Assembly: GCA_948474755.1 (NCBI GenBank)
Contig: CAOLHI010000351.1
Coordinates: forward strand, 62,001 to 126,000
Reading direction: 5' to 3'
Origin: Ctenosaura bakeri
Taxonomy: Eukaryota > Chordata > Lepidosauria > Squamata > Iguanidae
DNA: 64,000 nt
A program made the translations under genes and the position numbers. Within the stretch, counting starts at the first letter, position 1. Each line of letters opens with the position of its first letter. The notes beneath the pieces are model-generated. The model was not told the origin of the DNA and made no database searches. It worked only from the letters and a program-made list of their open reading frames with translations. This document shows positions 22,166-32,457 of this stretch, piece after piece.

Positions 22166-22364
22166 TAGTGGCAGAGCTTGGAGTGTGGGGAGGGAGGGAG
22201 GGAAGGGGGAGGGGCTACAGGGTGAGGAGCATGGCCACTGGTGTGGGGGTGTGGCCAGGACACGCGGGGGCATGGCCAGGGCATGCAGAGGTGTGGCTAC
22301 GGGCCAGGATGCCCCAAAAATATTGCAGTCCAGGGTGAACCGCCCTCCTGCCCCTATGCGACTG
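22166..22364. mobile_element. Non-autonomous hAT element (199 bp) inside SINE
   Basis: Starts TAGTGGCAGAGCTTGG and ends CCCTATGCGACTG (family form CAGTGGC..GCCACTG). The perfect 8 bp duplication GTTTTCAT lies at 22158-22165 and 22365-22372. The interior is G-rich with repeated GGGCATGGCCAGGGCATGC / GTGTGGC words, which makes short frames of no significance. The host SINE reads through when the element and one duplication copy are removed. Confidence 0.93.
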
Positions 22365-22372
22365 GTTTTCAT

Positions 22373-22450
22373 GAACAAGTAGGGATTCATACTCTGGTCT
22401 CCAGAGTCATACTCCAATGCTCAGACTACTACATCATGTTGGTGCTCTCA
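22373..22450 (-). mobile_element. tRNA-derived SINE, 5' half
   Basis: On the minus strand: GAGAGCACCAACATGATGTA, GTAGTCTGAGCATTGGAG, CTCTGGAGACCAGAGTATGA and ATCCCTACTTGTTCATG. This is the tRNA-like head with A-box and B-box remnants (family GTTCGAATCCC, here GTATGAATCCC). It is continuous with 22036-22157 apart from the hAT insertion. Confidence 0.88.
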
Positions 22451-22711
22451 CATTCTCCATATCTTGAAATAACACTGAGTCTGTGGCTTTGTGGAGGATG
22501 CATAATGGTGTTCAGAGGGCCAATTCAGTTTCTGCTGCTGTCACTACTAATTAGAGAACTCCAGTCTTGAGAAGTTGTTGAAGAATTATTCTTCCTACTG
22601 AAGAAGTTCAGTGAAATTAGATCCTCTCCAGTTTCTCTGTTCTCAGATAGTGTGGAAAATTTTGAGGGGCTATTTGCACATAACCGTTATATAGAGAACT
22701 GGCATTAATAC

Positions 22712-22935
22712 TCTTCAAGCACCAGATCCTGTCTGATCCTGGAAGCTATGCAGGTTCAGCCCTGTTTAGTGTTTGGATGGAAGTCCACAAATGAATACCA
22801 AGTGCTGTAGGTTATATTTAGAGGAAGGAACTGACAAAACCACCTCTGAGTATTCCTTGCCTTAAAAAACAATATGAAATTCATGAAGTCGCCATAAGTC
22901 AACTTGAAGGCACATACAATACACACACACTTAAA
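22712..22935 (+). mobile_element. 5S rRNA-derived SINE
   Basis: The head reads CCAGATCCTGTCTGATCCTG, GAAGCTATGCAGGTTCAGCC, CTGTTTAGTGTTTGGATGG and GTGCTGTAGGTTATA; compare 5S rRNA GATCTCGTCTGATCTCGGAA and GCTAAGCAGGGTC. The body has AAAACCACCTCTGAGTATTCC and the 3' part GTCGCCATAAGTCAACTTGA with AAGGCACATACAATACACAC. That 3' part is shared with the tRNA-type SINEs. It is the second member of the same family in this window and lies on the other strand from the first. Confidence 0.88.
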
Positions 22936-25914
22936 TAAAGAACTCAATTTTATGCCCAGTGTTTTCCCTAATAGGGAGCACATGGAGCTGTTAGCACCAC
23001 TGGAATTTCTTTAAGCATAAAAATCCACTGGATCAGGGTAGTATGATTAAATAAATCCCTAAACTAAGTTTGTATCCCAGACACCATCAGTTAATATAGC
23101 TGCTTTAAAATTCTTTTGAAAGTGATTAAGTTCAGCTTTAAGTTTCACCCAATAAATATTATCAGGGAATAAGCTGTCTGTAACAAAGGTTCACACATGA
23201 GGCTTAAAATGGTGTTTAACTTTGCATCCCCAATGTACCTAATGTGAAGATAACACTATCCAATATGTATACTCAATATGAAATGGTTCCCTTTGATTTA
23301 CCACCCAAAGTATGTAATTTTTATGTGCCTCACCAAGGCAAAGGGGCTCATACATGCTTTGAATATCACATGTGAAGAAATCCTAAGCCTTACATTTTTC
23401 TTTAAAAGCCAGAAGGCACATACACAATAAGCTTGGCACCATGCATGTCAATGAAAATGAGGTCATTGGCTTCTTTAAACCAGGATGAACCCTTGGGGAC
23501 CTTTTGATGAAAGGTGGTGTGTTAGGGCAGAGTACTACTGTTGTTTACAGTTTATGATTCACATGCAGGTGTCAAAATGTATCTGAGTAAAGGACCAGTT
23601 ATCTCCCCAGCTGATATTTTTAAAAATCAATATTAGATTCAGACTTAAAGAAAAAAGGACTCTCTTGGGCAAACCAGGGCAGTTGGTTATACTGGGACAT
23701 GAAAGCCTATAGGCATGCTGTCTCTCCATTCAACCATATAATGCAACACTTTGCTATTGCCATTAAAAGACTTACTCTGCACCATATCACGCATTTCACA
23801 ATATTTCCATCTAAATGCAGATTTCTGCATTCCATGTGTGCCATCTACTCAGGTTTTCCATAAAAATACCAGCAGGAGACAACATTGAAATTCATTTTGC
23901 ATATTAAAGAAATCTCTCTGAGATTCCTTCTTTTATTTGTTTTATCAACTCAAGCAATAACCAAGAAAATTAGAGTTCCAGCAATGATAGGAAAGCCATT
24001 TATGATTTTATTGGGGTTGGCTCCTTTTTTCCCCCTGCTTAGACAATTTACAGGCTCTTAAGGGCCAGTAATTTTACAATGCTCCATTGCAAAATGAAAT
24101 AAGTCCCTCTGTATCATTTAACCCAAGTATGGTAGTAATAGATGGGCCCCAAAGAAAAGGCAGCTGGAGTAACATGGAAAGCAAACACCTTCCTTTCCAA
24201 TGTTCATGCCACATTTATTATAGGTCTTGTGGGAATTTGTTGCTCTTGAAAGCATTGTTGTAAATGTCATAATATTTCCTAGCATAGCTGTTTTCAGTGC
24301 ACAGGTGAAAAACAGATATAGAAGAGAAAAGATAACAGAGCAGCACTTGCAAACACTTCTGTTGTACTGCATATCTGTAATTCTCCTTGAAACAATTGCT
24401 GCCTTTACAGTGCATTCCCTAAGTATTTTTTGAAAAGCAAAGTCCCACTGTGTTCACTGAAACTTACTCACAAATAAGGATGCATAAGATTTTATCCACA
24501 TACACTAAGTATTTAGAGAAGCTAAATACCTTTCATTATCCTCTCTTTATCCCTTATCTGTATAAGCCCCTCCGGACATATAATATACAGTTAGATATTA
24601 CTTGTATCCATTTAAATAAATACAATGAAGGCCAGTTTAAACTATTCTGACAATAATAAATACAACAGAAAAGATAATAATTGTTACAAAATTTCACCTT
24701 TCTGCAAATCACTGTAAGCCTATTATTTATATTATAGGAGAAAGACCTTAATTCAGGAAAAGACCATTCATACCTGGAGGTAGGGCTGGAAAAGACTTCT
24801 CCTGAAAAAGTCAACACCAGTCAGTCTTGACATGAGATGTGGAGAATCCTGATTTGGAGATCACATCCCTACAGGGAAAATCTCGCTGGAGGTATGTAGT
24901 AGAGATGGATGCAGACAAAGAAAAGGGAGATGGGCCAGAGCTGGCAGTGGCCAATTAAGTCTTTCTGCTGCCTATTCTCTCCCTTTCTTCACTTCTCTTT
25001 CTCTCTCTTTTTTCTCCCCATTTTCTCTCTCTCCTTTCCCTCCATTCTACTTGCAAATTGTCCCATCCCATAGGACAATAAGGTTTAAAAAGGAGAAGCC
25101 CTATTAGAGCATATTTTACAAGCCAAATTGCTACAAGAAGATAATTTGCAAGGGTGGCAGTGCATATGGAGGAGAGGGTTAACTTCCTTACCTTGAAAAT
25201 CCCTGCTAGTGCAACTTAATTGTCAGATGGAGTGGGGAAGGCTCTAAAGAAGAGAAGAGGCCATGGCCTGAATTCAAAGGTACCACAGGGCGCATACTGA
25301 ACTATGGCCCATGATTGTCTTCTCTCATTGACCTGACTCAGTATATGACGGCTTGAACCTTTCTCTCTACTGAGACATGCACTGGCAATTTGGGGGCTAA
25401 TTTAAAAACTTAGCACTAAATCCACGTAGATAAATTTTAAGACAACAATGTGGAATTACAATTCCTTGCTATATCTCACACAGTCATGTATTGTTAGTAG
25501 CATAAAATTAATATCATCCACAATGAGAAATATTTACTGCAATGGACATTCATCATTTTGCAGTCAAAATGGAGATAAGGCTTGTTTCACCAAATTTGGT
25601 AATTAACAATTTACAAAATACAAAATTATTGACAGCTTAGCTAATGACCCTAAGGCTACCTAAGGGCATTGTGCCTTTTCTTTTACATTGCAAGGTACTC
25701 CAATAGTCATAAGATAATGCACAGACCTCTTTTTTTTTTATGTAGAACTTACAGCCCACTCTAATCTCTCTGCTGCAGGGGAGAGCAACTTTTAAAGTGC
25801 ATTCTCAGATGGGGAAAACTGCTGTGCACACAGTTATGCTTCAGAAAGAGACAAACACCAAGTCTATTAAATGAGAAAAATGGATTTGGCATAGCCATCG
25901 ACATGGTATATAGT
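22936..25914. other. Mostly unique AT-rich DNA
   Basis: No gene is supported. At 24770-24830, ACCTGGAGGTAGGGCTGGA, AAAGACTTCTCCTGAAA and CAACACCAGTCAGTCTTGAC match the body of the tRNA-type SINE seen antisense at 53797-53930. A pyrimidine-rich stretch (CTCTTTCTCTCTC words) lies at 24960-25050. Confidence 0.5.
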
Positions 25915-26110
25915 CATAGCCAGTTTATTTATATACCACATTTTCCATAAATACATTGTGCTTGAAGCAGTTCACAGAAAATAAAGTGACAATTTAAATA
26001 CAGTAATATCTCAATAGCTATAATACATAATAAAAGTTATCATACACTGCAATATAACAGTGGCACTTCAGCAATTAACCTTTCATTTAGTACATATCAG
26101 AAGTTTAAAT
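25915..26110. repeat. Dispersed squamate repeat, class unassigned
   Basis: CAGTTTATTTATATACCACA, GCTTGAAGCAGTTCACAGAA, then A-rich AATTTAAATACAGTAAT. Same layout as at 14620, 54955 and 60225, but more decayed. The following DNA to 26330 may belong to it. Confidence 0.45.
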
Positions 26111-26680
26111 AAGCATAAAACATATCAATAGGTCAATTAAGAATACCTAATAACAGTAATGTGTGCCTGACGCTGGCACTGAACCATTAGTTCAGCAATT
26201 TATATTAAAGGACCTACCCCAGAGAAAAGAAAACCTCACACATATCAAACTAGCTGATGGAATCACAAGTGACAAATTTGAACTGCCCTTGGTGTCCAAC
26301 AAAGCCAGGCCATGCATACAATAGCTCTGTACATAAACACAATCAAAATGTCAAAATAAAAGACCCACTTTTATCTGGCACATGAGTCCCCATGTGCTCA
26401 CTGATTTCCCCTCTCCACTCACAAAAGAGAAAGTATACTGCGCTGAGACAGTTTGCACTCCAGCAAAGGAAAGATATCCTCCTGTCACCAGGGCCCTATC
26501 CTTGCCTCAAAGGCAGTGGTAGATTATAGGTTCCATACCACTGGCATGGTGAAACTGCCATGAGAATTTAGTCCAAATTTTCAAGGAATTGTCCAAGTTA
26601 TTTTGAGGGCAGAATTCAGCACCTTTGGCATTTGGACTGAACCCAGAGCAGATTCAATACATGAACATGGACATGGAAAT

Positions 26681-26740
26681 CGCTATTGTTTCTGAAGGAA
26701 GCCACATGGAAGCCACTATTGTTTCTGAAGGAAGTATGAG
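26681..26740 (+). repeat. Short tandem duplication (about 36 bp unit)
   Basis: CTATTGTTTCTGAAGGAAG occurs at about 26682 and again at about 26717, each followed by a similar purine-rich stretch. It lies in a 60-codon plus-strand frame that has no recognisable function. Confidence 0.7.
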
Positions 26741-26830
26741 ACCCCTTATAGCATATTTCCCCTCTAGGCCCCTTAAGGCAACTAATGAAACACCAGAAGA
26801 AGCATAGTGGAAAAAGCATTTTCTGGGCAC

Positions 26831-26862
<32 letters not shown>
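26831..26862. repeat. (ATCA)n microsatellite
   Basis: Seven to eight ATCA units followed by GTCGCTATTTATGATTTC, which may be the tail of an antisense retroelement. Confidence 0.85.
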
Positions 26863-27345
26863 GTCGCTATTTATGATTTCTTTACTGCCACTGCTGTTCT
26901 TGCTGGAGCTGTCAAAATACTAGTGAAGGCGGCTGGACTCTTCTTAAACTCACTTTGAGTCTCAGTTCAAAACAGATCTTAGTCAAACTCTTAAAATGGT
27001 CACAAACACCTCTAGTCTCCTTGAACCAATGATCCATCTGCAAGTTATCTCTAATTATAGCTAGCTGGATTCATATGTCACAGTTATTTGATGTCAGAAT
27101 TTATAGACAGGTTATTTAGCCTCCTTCAGGATTCAGTCACTGAAGAATGTGAATTCCCAGATATCCTTAACTTCATCATGACAGGCTAGCTTGTGCAATA
27201 GTGATGAGAATTCTATCAAGTTACTCCAGTCTCTTTTAAAAACTGAGACCCAGACAGAAAGTTTTAGGGAAATACAGAACTACTCTACTTAAAATCCACT
27301 GCATGAAATAGCTACACATGTAATTTTCCTGACCTAAACAACAGC

Positions 27346-27546
27346 AGCCAGACACAACTCCATCATGCCTCAGCCCAGAAGCTGGTGAACGGCCCTCTCT
27401 CCATTTTCTGACTTCTATTTTTCTGGCCTCTGAGGAGAAGGAGAGCAGCTAGGCACAGCTCCACTGTGCCTTAGTTTAGGAGCTGGTGAAAGGTTCTCCC
27501 TCTGTGCCCCTACTCCTCTGTAAGGCCTCTGAGAGAGAGAAGAGCA
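27346..27546 (+). repeat. Tandem duplication, two units of about 100 bp
   Basis: Unit one starts CAGCCAGACACAACTCCAT and unit two CAGCTAGGCACAGCTCCAC at about 27448; a third start, CAGCCACATTCTGC, follows at 27547. Shared words include GAAGCTGGTGAA/GGAGCTGGTGAA, GGCCTCTGAG and GAGAGCAG. Identity is moderate. The block abuts the hAT element at 27592. Confidence 0.75.
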
Positions 27547-27591
27547 GCCACATTCTGCTGGACTTCAACCCCTCCTGCACTACAATTCCAC

Positions 27592-28404
27592 CAGTCATAT
27601 ATTTAAATCTTTCAAGTCTCAAGTCATGTCTCAAATCTCCACCTTCAAATCTCAAGTCAAGTTTCAAGTCCTTGAAGGTATTTTCAAGTCAAGTCTCAGG
27701 TCTGGGAGCCAACTTTATGCCCCAACCTGTCTTCCAGAATTTTTGGACAGAGTTGGATAAAGTCAGTTTTAACAATTTAAGCAGAGTTGGCCCTCCACAG
27801 TTGTGATTTTGCCATCTGCAGCTTTGCACATGGGGAATAGGATTCTCTTGCTTCCCATTTCGGAAGCTGGAGGATTTTTCAGAAGTGGGGAGTAGGATCC
27901 GTCTTACTCTTCATTACTGAAGCTTCAAAGCTTTAGAAGGAATAATCCTTCCTCCTCAAGCCTGTTGCCTAACACATTTGTTGTTCCCCTCTGAGAAATA
28001 CACACTACACTCTGGGAATGAGTCTTGTCTTCTACTCTTAGGAAAAGTTTTAGAAAGCTCTTCCAATATGCAGCAGCACAGGCTGCTGAGCAGACCTCAA
28101 GCCCATTGTCTAACCCATCTGCTGTTCCCCCCTGAGAAATACACTCACACTTTTGGCTTGAGATATATTGTCCTGTGACCAGTAGGCAAAAAGAGATGGA
28201 AGCATTGTTCAAAGTCATAAGGTTTCTGGATTAATCTGTTATGTTACTGAACCAAGGGCAGCAAGTCAGTCACTAAAAATATACAAGTCTCAAGTCAAGT
28301 CGAGTCAGCGCATCATTTATTGCTCAGTCAAGTCCAGGTCAAGTCACAGAAGCAACTTAAGTCTGACTTGAATCCAAGTCAGTTGACTTGAGTCTACATC
28401 ACTG
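27592..28404 (-). mobile_element. hAT-type element rich in GACTTGA words (813 bp)
   Basis: Starts CAGTCATATATTTAAATC and ends TTGAGTCTACATCACTG, the reverse of the 39706-40419 copy (CAGTGATGTAGACTC...). Flanking 8-mers AATTCCAC (27584-27591) and CATTCCAC (28405-28412) agree at seven of eight positions. Both subterminal zones consist of repeated TCAAGTC / GACTTGA words. The middle contains an internal duplication: CTCAAGCCTGTTGCCTAACA (27956) and CTCAAGCCCATTGTCTAACC (28097), both ending in CTGAGAAATACAC. No transposase is visible. Confidence 0.85.
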
Positions 28405-28412
28405 CATTCCAC

Positions 28413-29049
28413 TTTACTTAATTGTCATGTCTGATTTAGCCTGAGAGGAAGGAATTGTCAAATTAATTATTTGCAAGCTATTTTAGCCACCTTTTTGTCT
28501 GAGGGGGAAATTTATATAATCAATCAATCATTCAATAGACACATAAGATATTGGGAAACAAAAGCAGTGATCAAGGACTCCAAGGATTGATTCAGTAGCT
28601 GAGACCTAATGTAGCAAGCCTCCCCCCAGAGTATAACATGTGGCTTGCCCAATGTGTTCATCAGCAGCTCACTTGATTTTAATTAAAAGCTCCTTTAATT
28701 AATGAAAACATCCATGAAGAACCAAGATAGCTGAAAGAGGTTGAGGTCCTGGTGGCAACCTAGTTCAAGCTTTGGAAGTGAACAGGGCTGAAGATATTTA
28801 GTTTCAGTAAATTTTACTAAGGGGAGGGCCCAGACTTCCCAACAAAGATATGCATGAATATTAAATATCCTACAGCCAAACAGCTCTTTTATAGCATATT
28901 TTCAAGATTTGTTCATACAGAATAAATGTGTAGAATATGATAAGGAGATCTGCAGAATGAATGCAGTTACTTTCACTGTCAATCACCCCTGAACTCTGAT
29001 CTCACAGACCCTTGGATTTTTGCTGTAATGAGAGGACTCAATTGTTGTC
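28413..29049. other. Unique AT-rich non-coding DNA
   Basis: No gene. A short ATCAATCAATCA run lies near 28520. Confidence 0.45.
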
Positions 29050-29052
29050 TTT

Positions 29053-29518
29053 GGCCCTTTTCACATGGGGTAATTAAAATGGGGCAGTGCGACCTCTAAC
29101 GGAGGTCGTTTACACTGTGGAGTGCACTGGGGCGTATATAATTTTTAAGTTCCACACCCCAAACCGCTCTGAAGCGACCTGAAGTGGTGGCACTGCGTGT
29201 TTTTTTAAAAACCTCTTTCAAAGAGGTTTTTAAAAAGCACGAGTGTGCAGCCCCATCACAGCGCCCCAGTGTAGATTTGCAGGCGCACGCAAGTGTGTGC
29301 CTGCAGATCTGCTGGGGGAGGGCTTCCGGCTGGCGAGCTTCTCTGGTTTGTGGAGAGCCTCCGCCAGCCGTAAGCCACCATTTTGGATGCCGCAGACGCC
29401 ACAGGAGTGTGGAGCAGCGAACTCGCCCTGCTCCGCATGGTGATGGACTTACCCGGCTGCCGGTAAGCTCCGTTTCAGCACGTTTTCCCCGTTTCTCCCT
29501 CCATGTGTGAAAAGGGCC
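29053..29518 (+). mobile_element. Long Harbinger-like MITE, subfamily A (466 bp)
   Basis: Starts GGCCCTTTTCACATGGGG and ends CCATGTGTGAAAAGGGCC, a 15+ bp near-perfect terminal inverted repeat. It is flanked by TTT at 29050-29052 and 29519-29521. Shared with the 2970 copy are AAATGGGGCAG, GGCTGGCGAGC and AAGCC.CCATTTTGG, a GTAAGC donor-like word at 29463-29468, and a hairpin at the same relative place (29197-29240: AAAAACCTCTTTCAAAGAGG and flanks). The hairpin bases differ from the 2970 copy but both pair. The interior is CpG-rich. Confidence 0.87.
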
Positions 29519-29521
29519 TTT

Positions 29522-30158
29522 GTCACTGACAAAACAGCATCATAGAAGAAATCAGAAACTCTGTGCCCCTCTACTCTTTTAACTGCTGTCACCCAAATCC
29601 TCAAATCAATACTAGCAATGGCTAGAGCAAAACTTGTGATTTTATACTTTTTTATTATTTTGAGATGTGACAGAATATTGTATATGTGAAAGAGGACCAG
29701 AGTAATAAAACTTTAATATTTTTCCAGAAATAGGAAATTATGTAAGGAAGCAAAATTACCCTAGTTGCCTTGTCTTCCCTGTACACCTGGCCATTAATAT
29801 ACATAACAGCTTTGCCTTGAAATGCACCTGTGCTGTAGCTAGGCATGATTTAATCCAAAATTTAGATTTGTAATTTTTATGAAATAAGTGGGTATTTAAA
29901 CAGAGACTTTGCACATCATACATTTTAGTCTGAGTCATGGTCAAACGTATCTTTCATGCTTTGCAACAAGGGGTTTTTAACATGGTACAATAGAACACTG
30001 TAAGATTAGGATTTTAATGGACAAAGTCCGCATAACAATTTATAGTATATTTAAAAAGACATAATTTTCCTGTGTTGATTTGTTTTAATGGAAAGTTGAT
30101 TCTAGAGGAGGATGGAAAGTCAGCCTCCCCAGGTTTCCTCACACTGTTGTCTTTCCTC
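29522..30158. other. Unique AT-rich non-coding DNA
   Basis: No gene or confident repeat. The frames at 29655-29944 on the minus strand are short, with no recognisable domain. Confidence 0.45.
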
Positions 30159-30161
30159 TAA

Positions 30162-30847
30162 GCCCATTTCCGCATAAGATGAGAGAAACAGTTCACCGCA
30201 TGTCAACAGCACTGTTTTATACCCTGATTCAGAAATTGTGCTGTCTGCTTGCCCTGCCCCCCGCCATTTACATTGTACTACTGCGGAGAACAGTGGTTGC
30301 TGCATCTGCAACAGCAAGTCCTGGCCACTTCCAGTCACCTCCCTCACCATCTCTGATTGGTCTCTTTTTTTAGAAAAAAAAAAACCCACCACATTTTAAA
30401 TACATTTCTGCGTGGCTACATTTGTGCATATGTATATATGTTCATTGATACATGGAAAAAAAACACGTCTTAACAGTCCATTACCAGATCCACTCTCTTC
30501 TTGCCATCCATTTAATGCAATAATGATGACAGCTTGTGGGGAGAGATAGGGACAGAAATGATGGAAGGGACAGCCTGAGAACGTCCATAGCCGGGCACTT
30601 CTGCCCTGTGAATTGATGTTACGCTTCTGCATGTAGGCGAAAAATGAAGCAGAACTGGTTTGGGAGATTTACATTGGAGTTTTTTTGGTTTTCAGATACA
30701 TCAGTTTCTCATCACAGTGAACCATGCTAGGAGCTGAAAACGTGCAGAAGCACATGTAAAACTACAATGCTACAACACTACAAAGTGCAGACTGATGGTT
30801 AAGAACTCAAGGCAACTATGAAGTATCAACCTTGTGCGGAAATGGCC
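30162..30847. mobile_element. Harbinger-like MITE, subfamily C (686 bp)
   Basis: Left end GCCCATTTCCGCATAAG, right end CTTGTGCGGAAATGGCC; perfect TAA at 30159-30161 and 30848-30850. The interior differs from subfamilies A and B: lower G+C, no GTAAGT word at the comparable place, and purine runs near 30370 and 30450. It ends about 30 bp upstream of an L2 fragment. No transposase seen. Confidence 0.85.
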
Positions 30848-30879
30848 TAAGAGACAAATCATGCAAAATTTGCTTTGAC

Positions 30880-31121
30880 CCTTTGGCATCTATCCTTTAT
30901 AGGCTAGTTAAAAAGGAGACCGAGATTTGGTTTAGGTCTTGGCTCTCTGAGAGATTGTATCTTCCCCTTATAAGCCTGTCTGGACTCTGAGATCTGCACA
31001 AGAGACCCCCTTTTCAGTTCCACCACCTTCATAGCTATAGTTGGTGGGATCAAAAGTACAAGCCTTCTTGGTGGTTGCCCCTAGATTTTGGAAGACCTTC
31101 CCTAGGGAGGAGAGAATGGTC
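30880..31121 (+). mobile_element. L2 LINE 3' region (upstream of LTR insertion)
   Basis: AAAAAGGAGACCGAGATTTGG, TTTAGGTCTTGGCTCT, CCTGTCTGGACTCTGAGATC, GCACAAGAGACCC and ATTTTGGAAGACCTTCCC are the reptile L2 segment between the end of ORF2 (..CCCGGACxCTGAGATC..) and the 3' UTR. The element is split by a solo LTR at 31127 and continues at 31596. Confidence 0.7.
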
Positions 31122-31310
31122 CTCTCTGTCACAATATGTAAAGGGTTAATCTTACTTGATGCTGCGCTGCTTCTTCTGACCTTGCCCTTTAAGCACAAGG
31201 TGTAGACTGAGATAAGGCTATGCAGCTGTATGTTAAATGATTTAAGTTGTAATTTATGTGTTTGACTAAGGGACATGTAAAGTACCTAATAATGTACAGC
31301 TGTGTGGAGT

Positions 31311-31317
31311 ATATATA
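31311..31317 (+). promoter_or_regulatory. TATA-like box of solo LTR
   Basis: ATATATAAGCTG about 30 bp upstream of the C/T-rich region where transcription of the LTR would start. Position in the LTR (about 185 bp from its left end) fits a U3 promoter. Confidence 0.6.
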
Positions 31318-31451
31318 AGCTGTTTGGAAAAGCTGCTCTTTCTCTCCCTTTCTCTTATCTTCTTGCCTGTGCTGGTTTGTATGTTACTCTGCTGTTTTTA
31401 CTGTTTAACTTTATGATGGGCTTTTGCTAAATGCCTTAATTTGTTACCCGC

Positions 31452-31457
31452 AATAAA
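31452..31457 (+). terminator. Poly(A) signal of solo LTR
   Basis: AATAAA within CCGCAATAAACCTTTG, about 135 bp downstream of the TATA-like box and followed by TTGTATTTTTGC. It marks the R/U5 boundary. Confidence 0.65.
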
Positions 31458-31595
31458 CCTTTGTATTTTTGCTTATTGCGGTCTGAAGTGGCTGTTTTTC
31501 CTCTAGGCTGTAGTTTATGACAGAGGTTCTTTGGAGGTCCTTGTTTGCTTAAACAAGTACCCCAGTTTTCAGGCTCGTTAGGCAGGCAGCTGACA

Positions 31596-31845
31596 CTCTC
31601 CTTTCTATCCTTCTGTCAGTAGACTTTTGGAGACTAAAGGCTTTGAAATAAACGGATGCAAGTGTATTATTGTTTTGTTTTAAATAATATCCTTTTAACT
31701 GTTTTTCAAAATATTTTTAAAGTGTATGTTTTAAGTTATTTCAACATTTTTAATAGTTTAATTCTATTCTAATGTTGAATTTTTGAATGTTTTAATTATA
31801 TCGTAATCATTTTAATTTTTAGGCTTCCTTGAGTCCCAAAACTCT
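31596..31845 (+). mobile_element. L2 LINE 3' end (downstream of LTR insertion)
   Basis: Resumes with CTCTCCTTTCTATCCTTCTG and AGACTTTTGGAGACTAAAGG, then a T-rich stretch of repeated TTTTAA/TTTTTAA words. It ends TTAGGCTTCCTTGAGTCCC, equivalent to the family's GAGCCGCCTTGAGTCCC 3' terminus. The tandem tail is missing. Confidence 0.65.
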
Positions 31846-32274
31846 GTCTCCTTCTCCATTATAATCATCATCTACCTTCCATGAATGTGTGTCCACTCAG
31901 TTATGGTTCTCCCATGCACAATTTGTTCCATTCTACAGGATCTCCCCCTCCCCTCTCATGTTATAGTCAACTGTCCAGCACAGGAATATTGTTTCACTGT
32001 TCAAGCTGAATGTACCTAAATCTGTATCAAAATGTCTGCACCAAGATCCAAAGTCACAGGGATCAATCCCTTATGGGAAGAGAAGGAGTACATTTAAGTG
32101 ACCTTTCCCTCATTTTACTGTCAATAATGCTATTAAGTAGTTATGGTAGTTTTATGGAACTGAGCACTGAAATCAGAACTAATGATATTTTTTTCTGGAA
32201 AGGTGAAATGATTAAAGTAAATAAATACAGTAGCAAGGTTTTGGATACTGATTTCAGTATCAGTAAATCTGCAG
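31846..32274. other. Unique non-coding DNA
   Basis: No gene or confident repeat. Confidence 0.4.
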
Positions 32275-32457
32275 TAGAGCCAGCATGGTGTAGTGGTATG
32301 AGCACTGGCAGCTAAGGTTCAATTCTCCACTCAGCCAAGGAAACCCACTGGGTGACCTTGGACATGTCACACACCCTCAGCCGCAGAAACCCTGTGATAG
32401 GTTCACCTTAAGTTCTCTGTAAGTCAGAAATGACTTGAAGACACACAATAACAACAA
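32275..32457 (+). mobile_element. tRNA-derived SINE
   Basis: GAGCCAGCATGGTGTAGTGG (A-box side), AAGGTTCAATTCTCCAC (B-box; canonical GGTTCGANTCC with CpG decayed), AAACCCACTGGGTGACCTTG, CACACACCCTCAGCC, CTGTGATAGGTTCACCTTAA, TCAGAAATGACTTGAAGACA and the tail CACACAATAACAACAAA. Nearly full length (about 183 bp). Confidence 0.92.

Larger units (their letters stand above)
31127..31595 (+). mobile_element. Solo LTR (469 bp) inside L2
   Basis: The unit starts TGTCACAATATG and ends GGCAGCTGACA, giving the short inverted repeat TGTCA/TGACA and the canonical TG..CA ends. The 5 bp target duplication CTCTC is perfect (31122-31126 and 31596-31600). It has a TATA-like TATATAA at about 31311-31317, a pyrimidine-rich transcription-start region (CTTTCTCTCCCTTTCTC), and a poly(A) signal AATAAA at 31452-31457 followed by a T-rich stretch. 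So U3, R and U5 can be placed in order. There is no internal coding region. A 5 bp duplication fits Ty3/gypsy or ERV-class-III-like elements; I cannot choose. Low divergence of the ends suggests a fairly recent insertion. Confidence 0.9.

Noticed and set aside
21112..22935. Functional 5S rRNA genes
   Set aside because: Only the inner and 3' part of 5S is present, it is mutated, and it is fused to a SINE body and tail.
32275..32457. tRNA gene
   Set aside because: A-box and B-box remnants belong to a SINE with its typical body and ACAACAA tail; no acceptor-stem pairing is seen.
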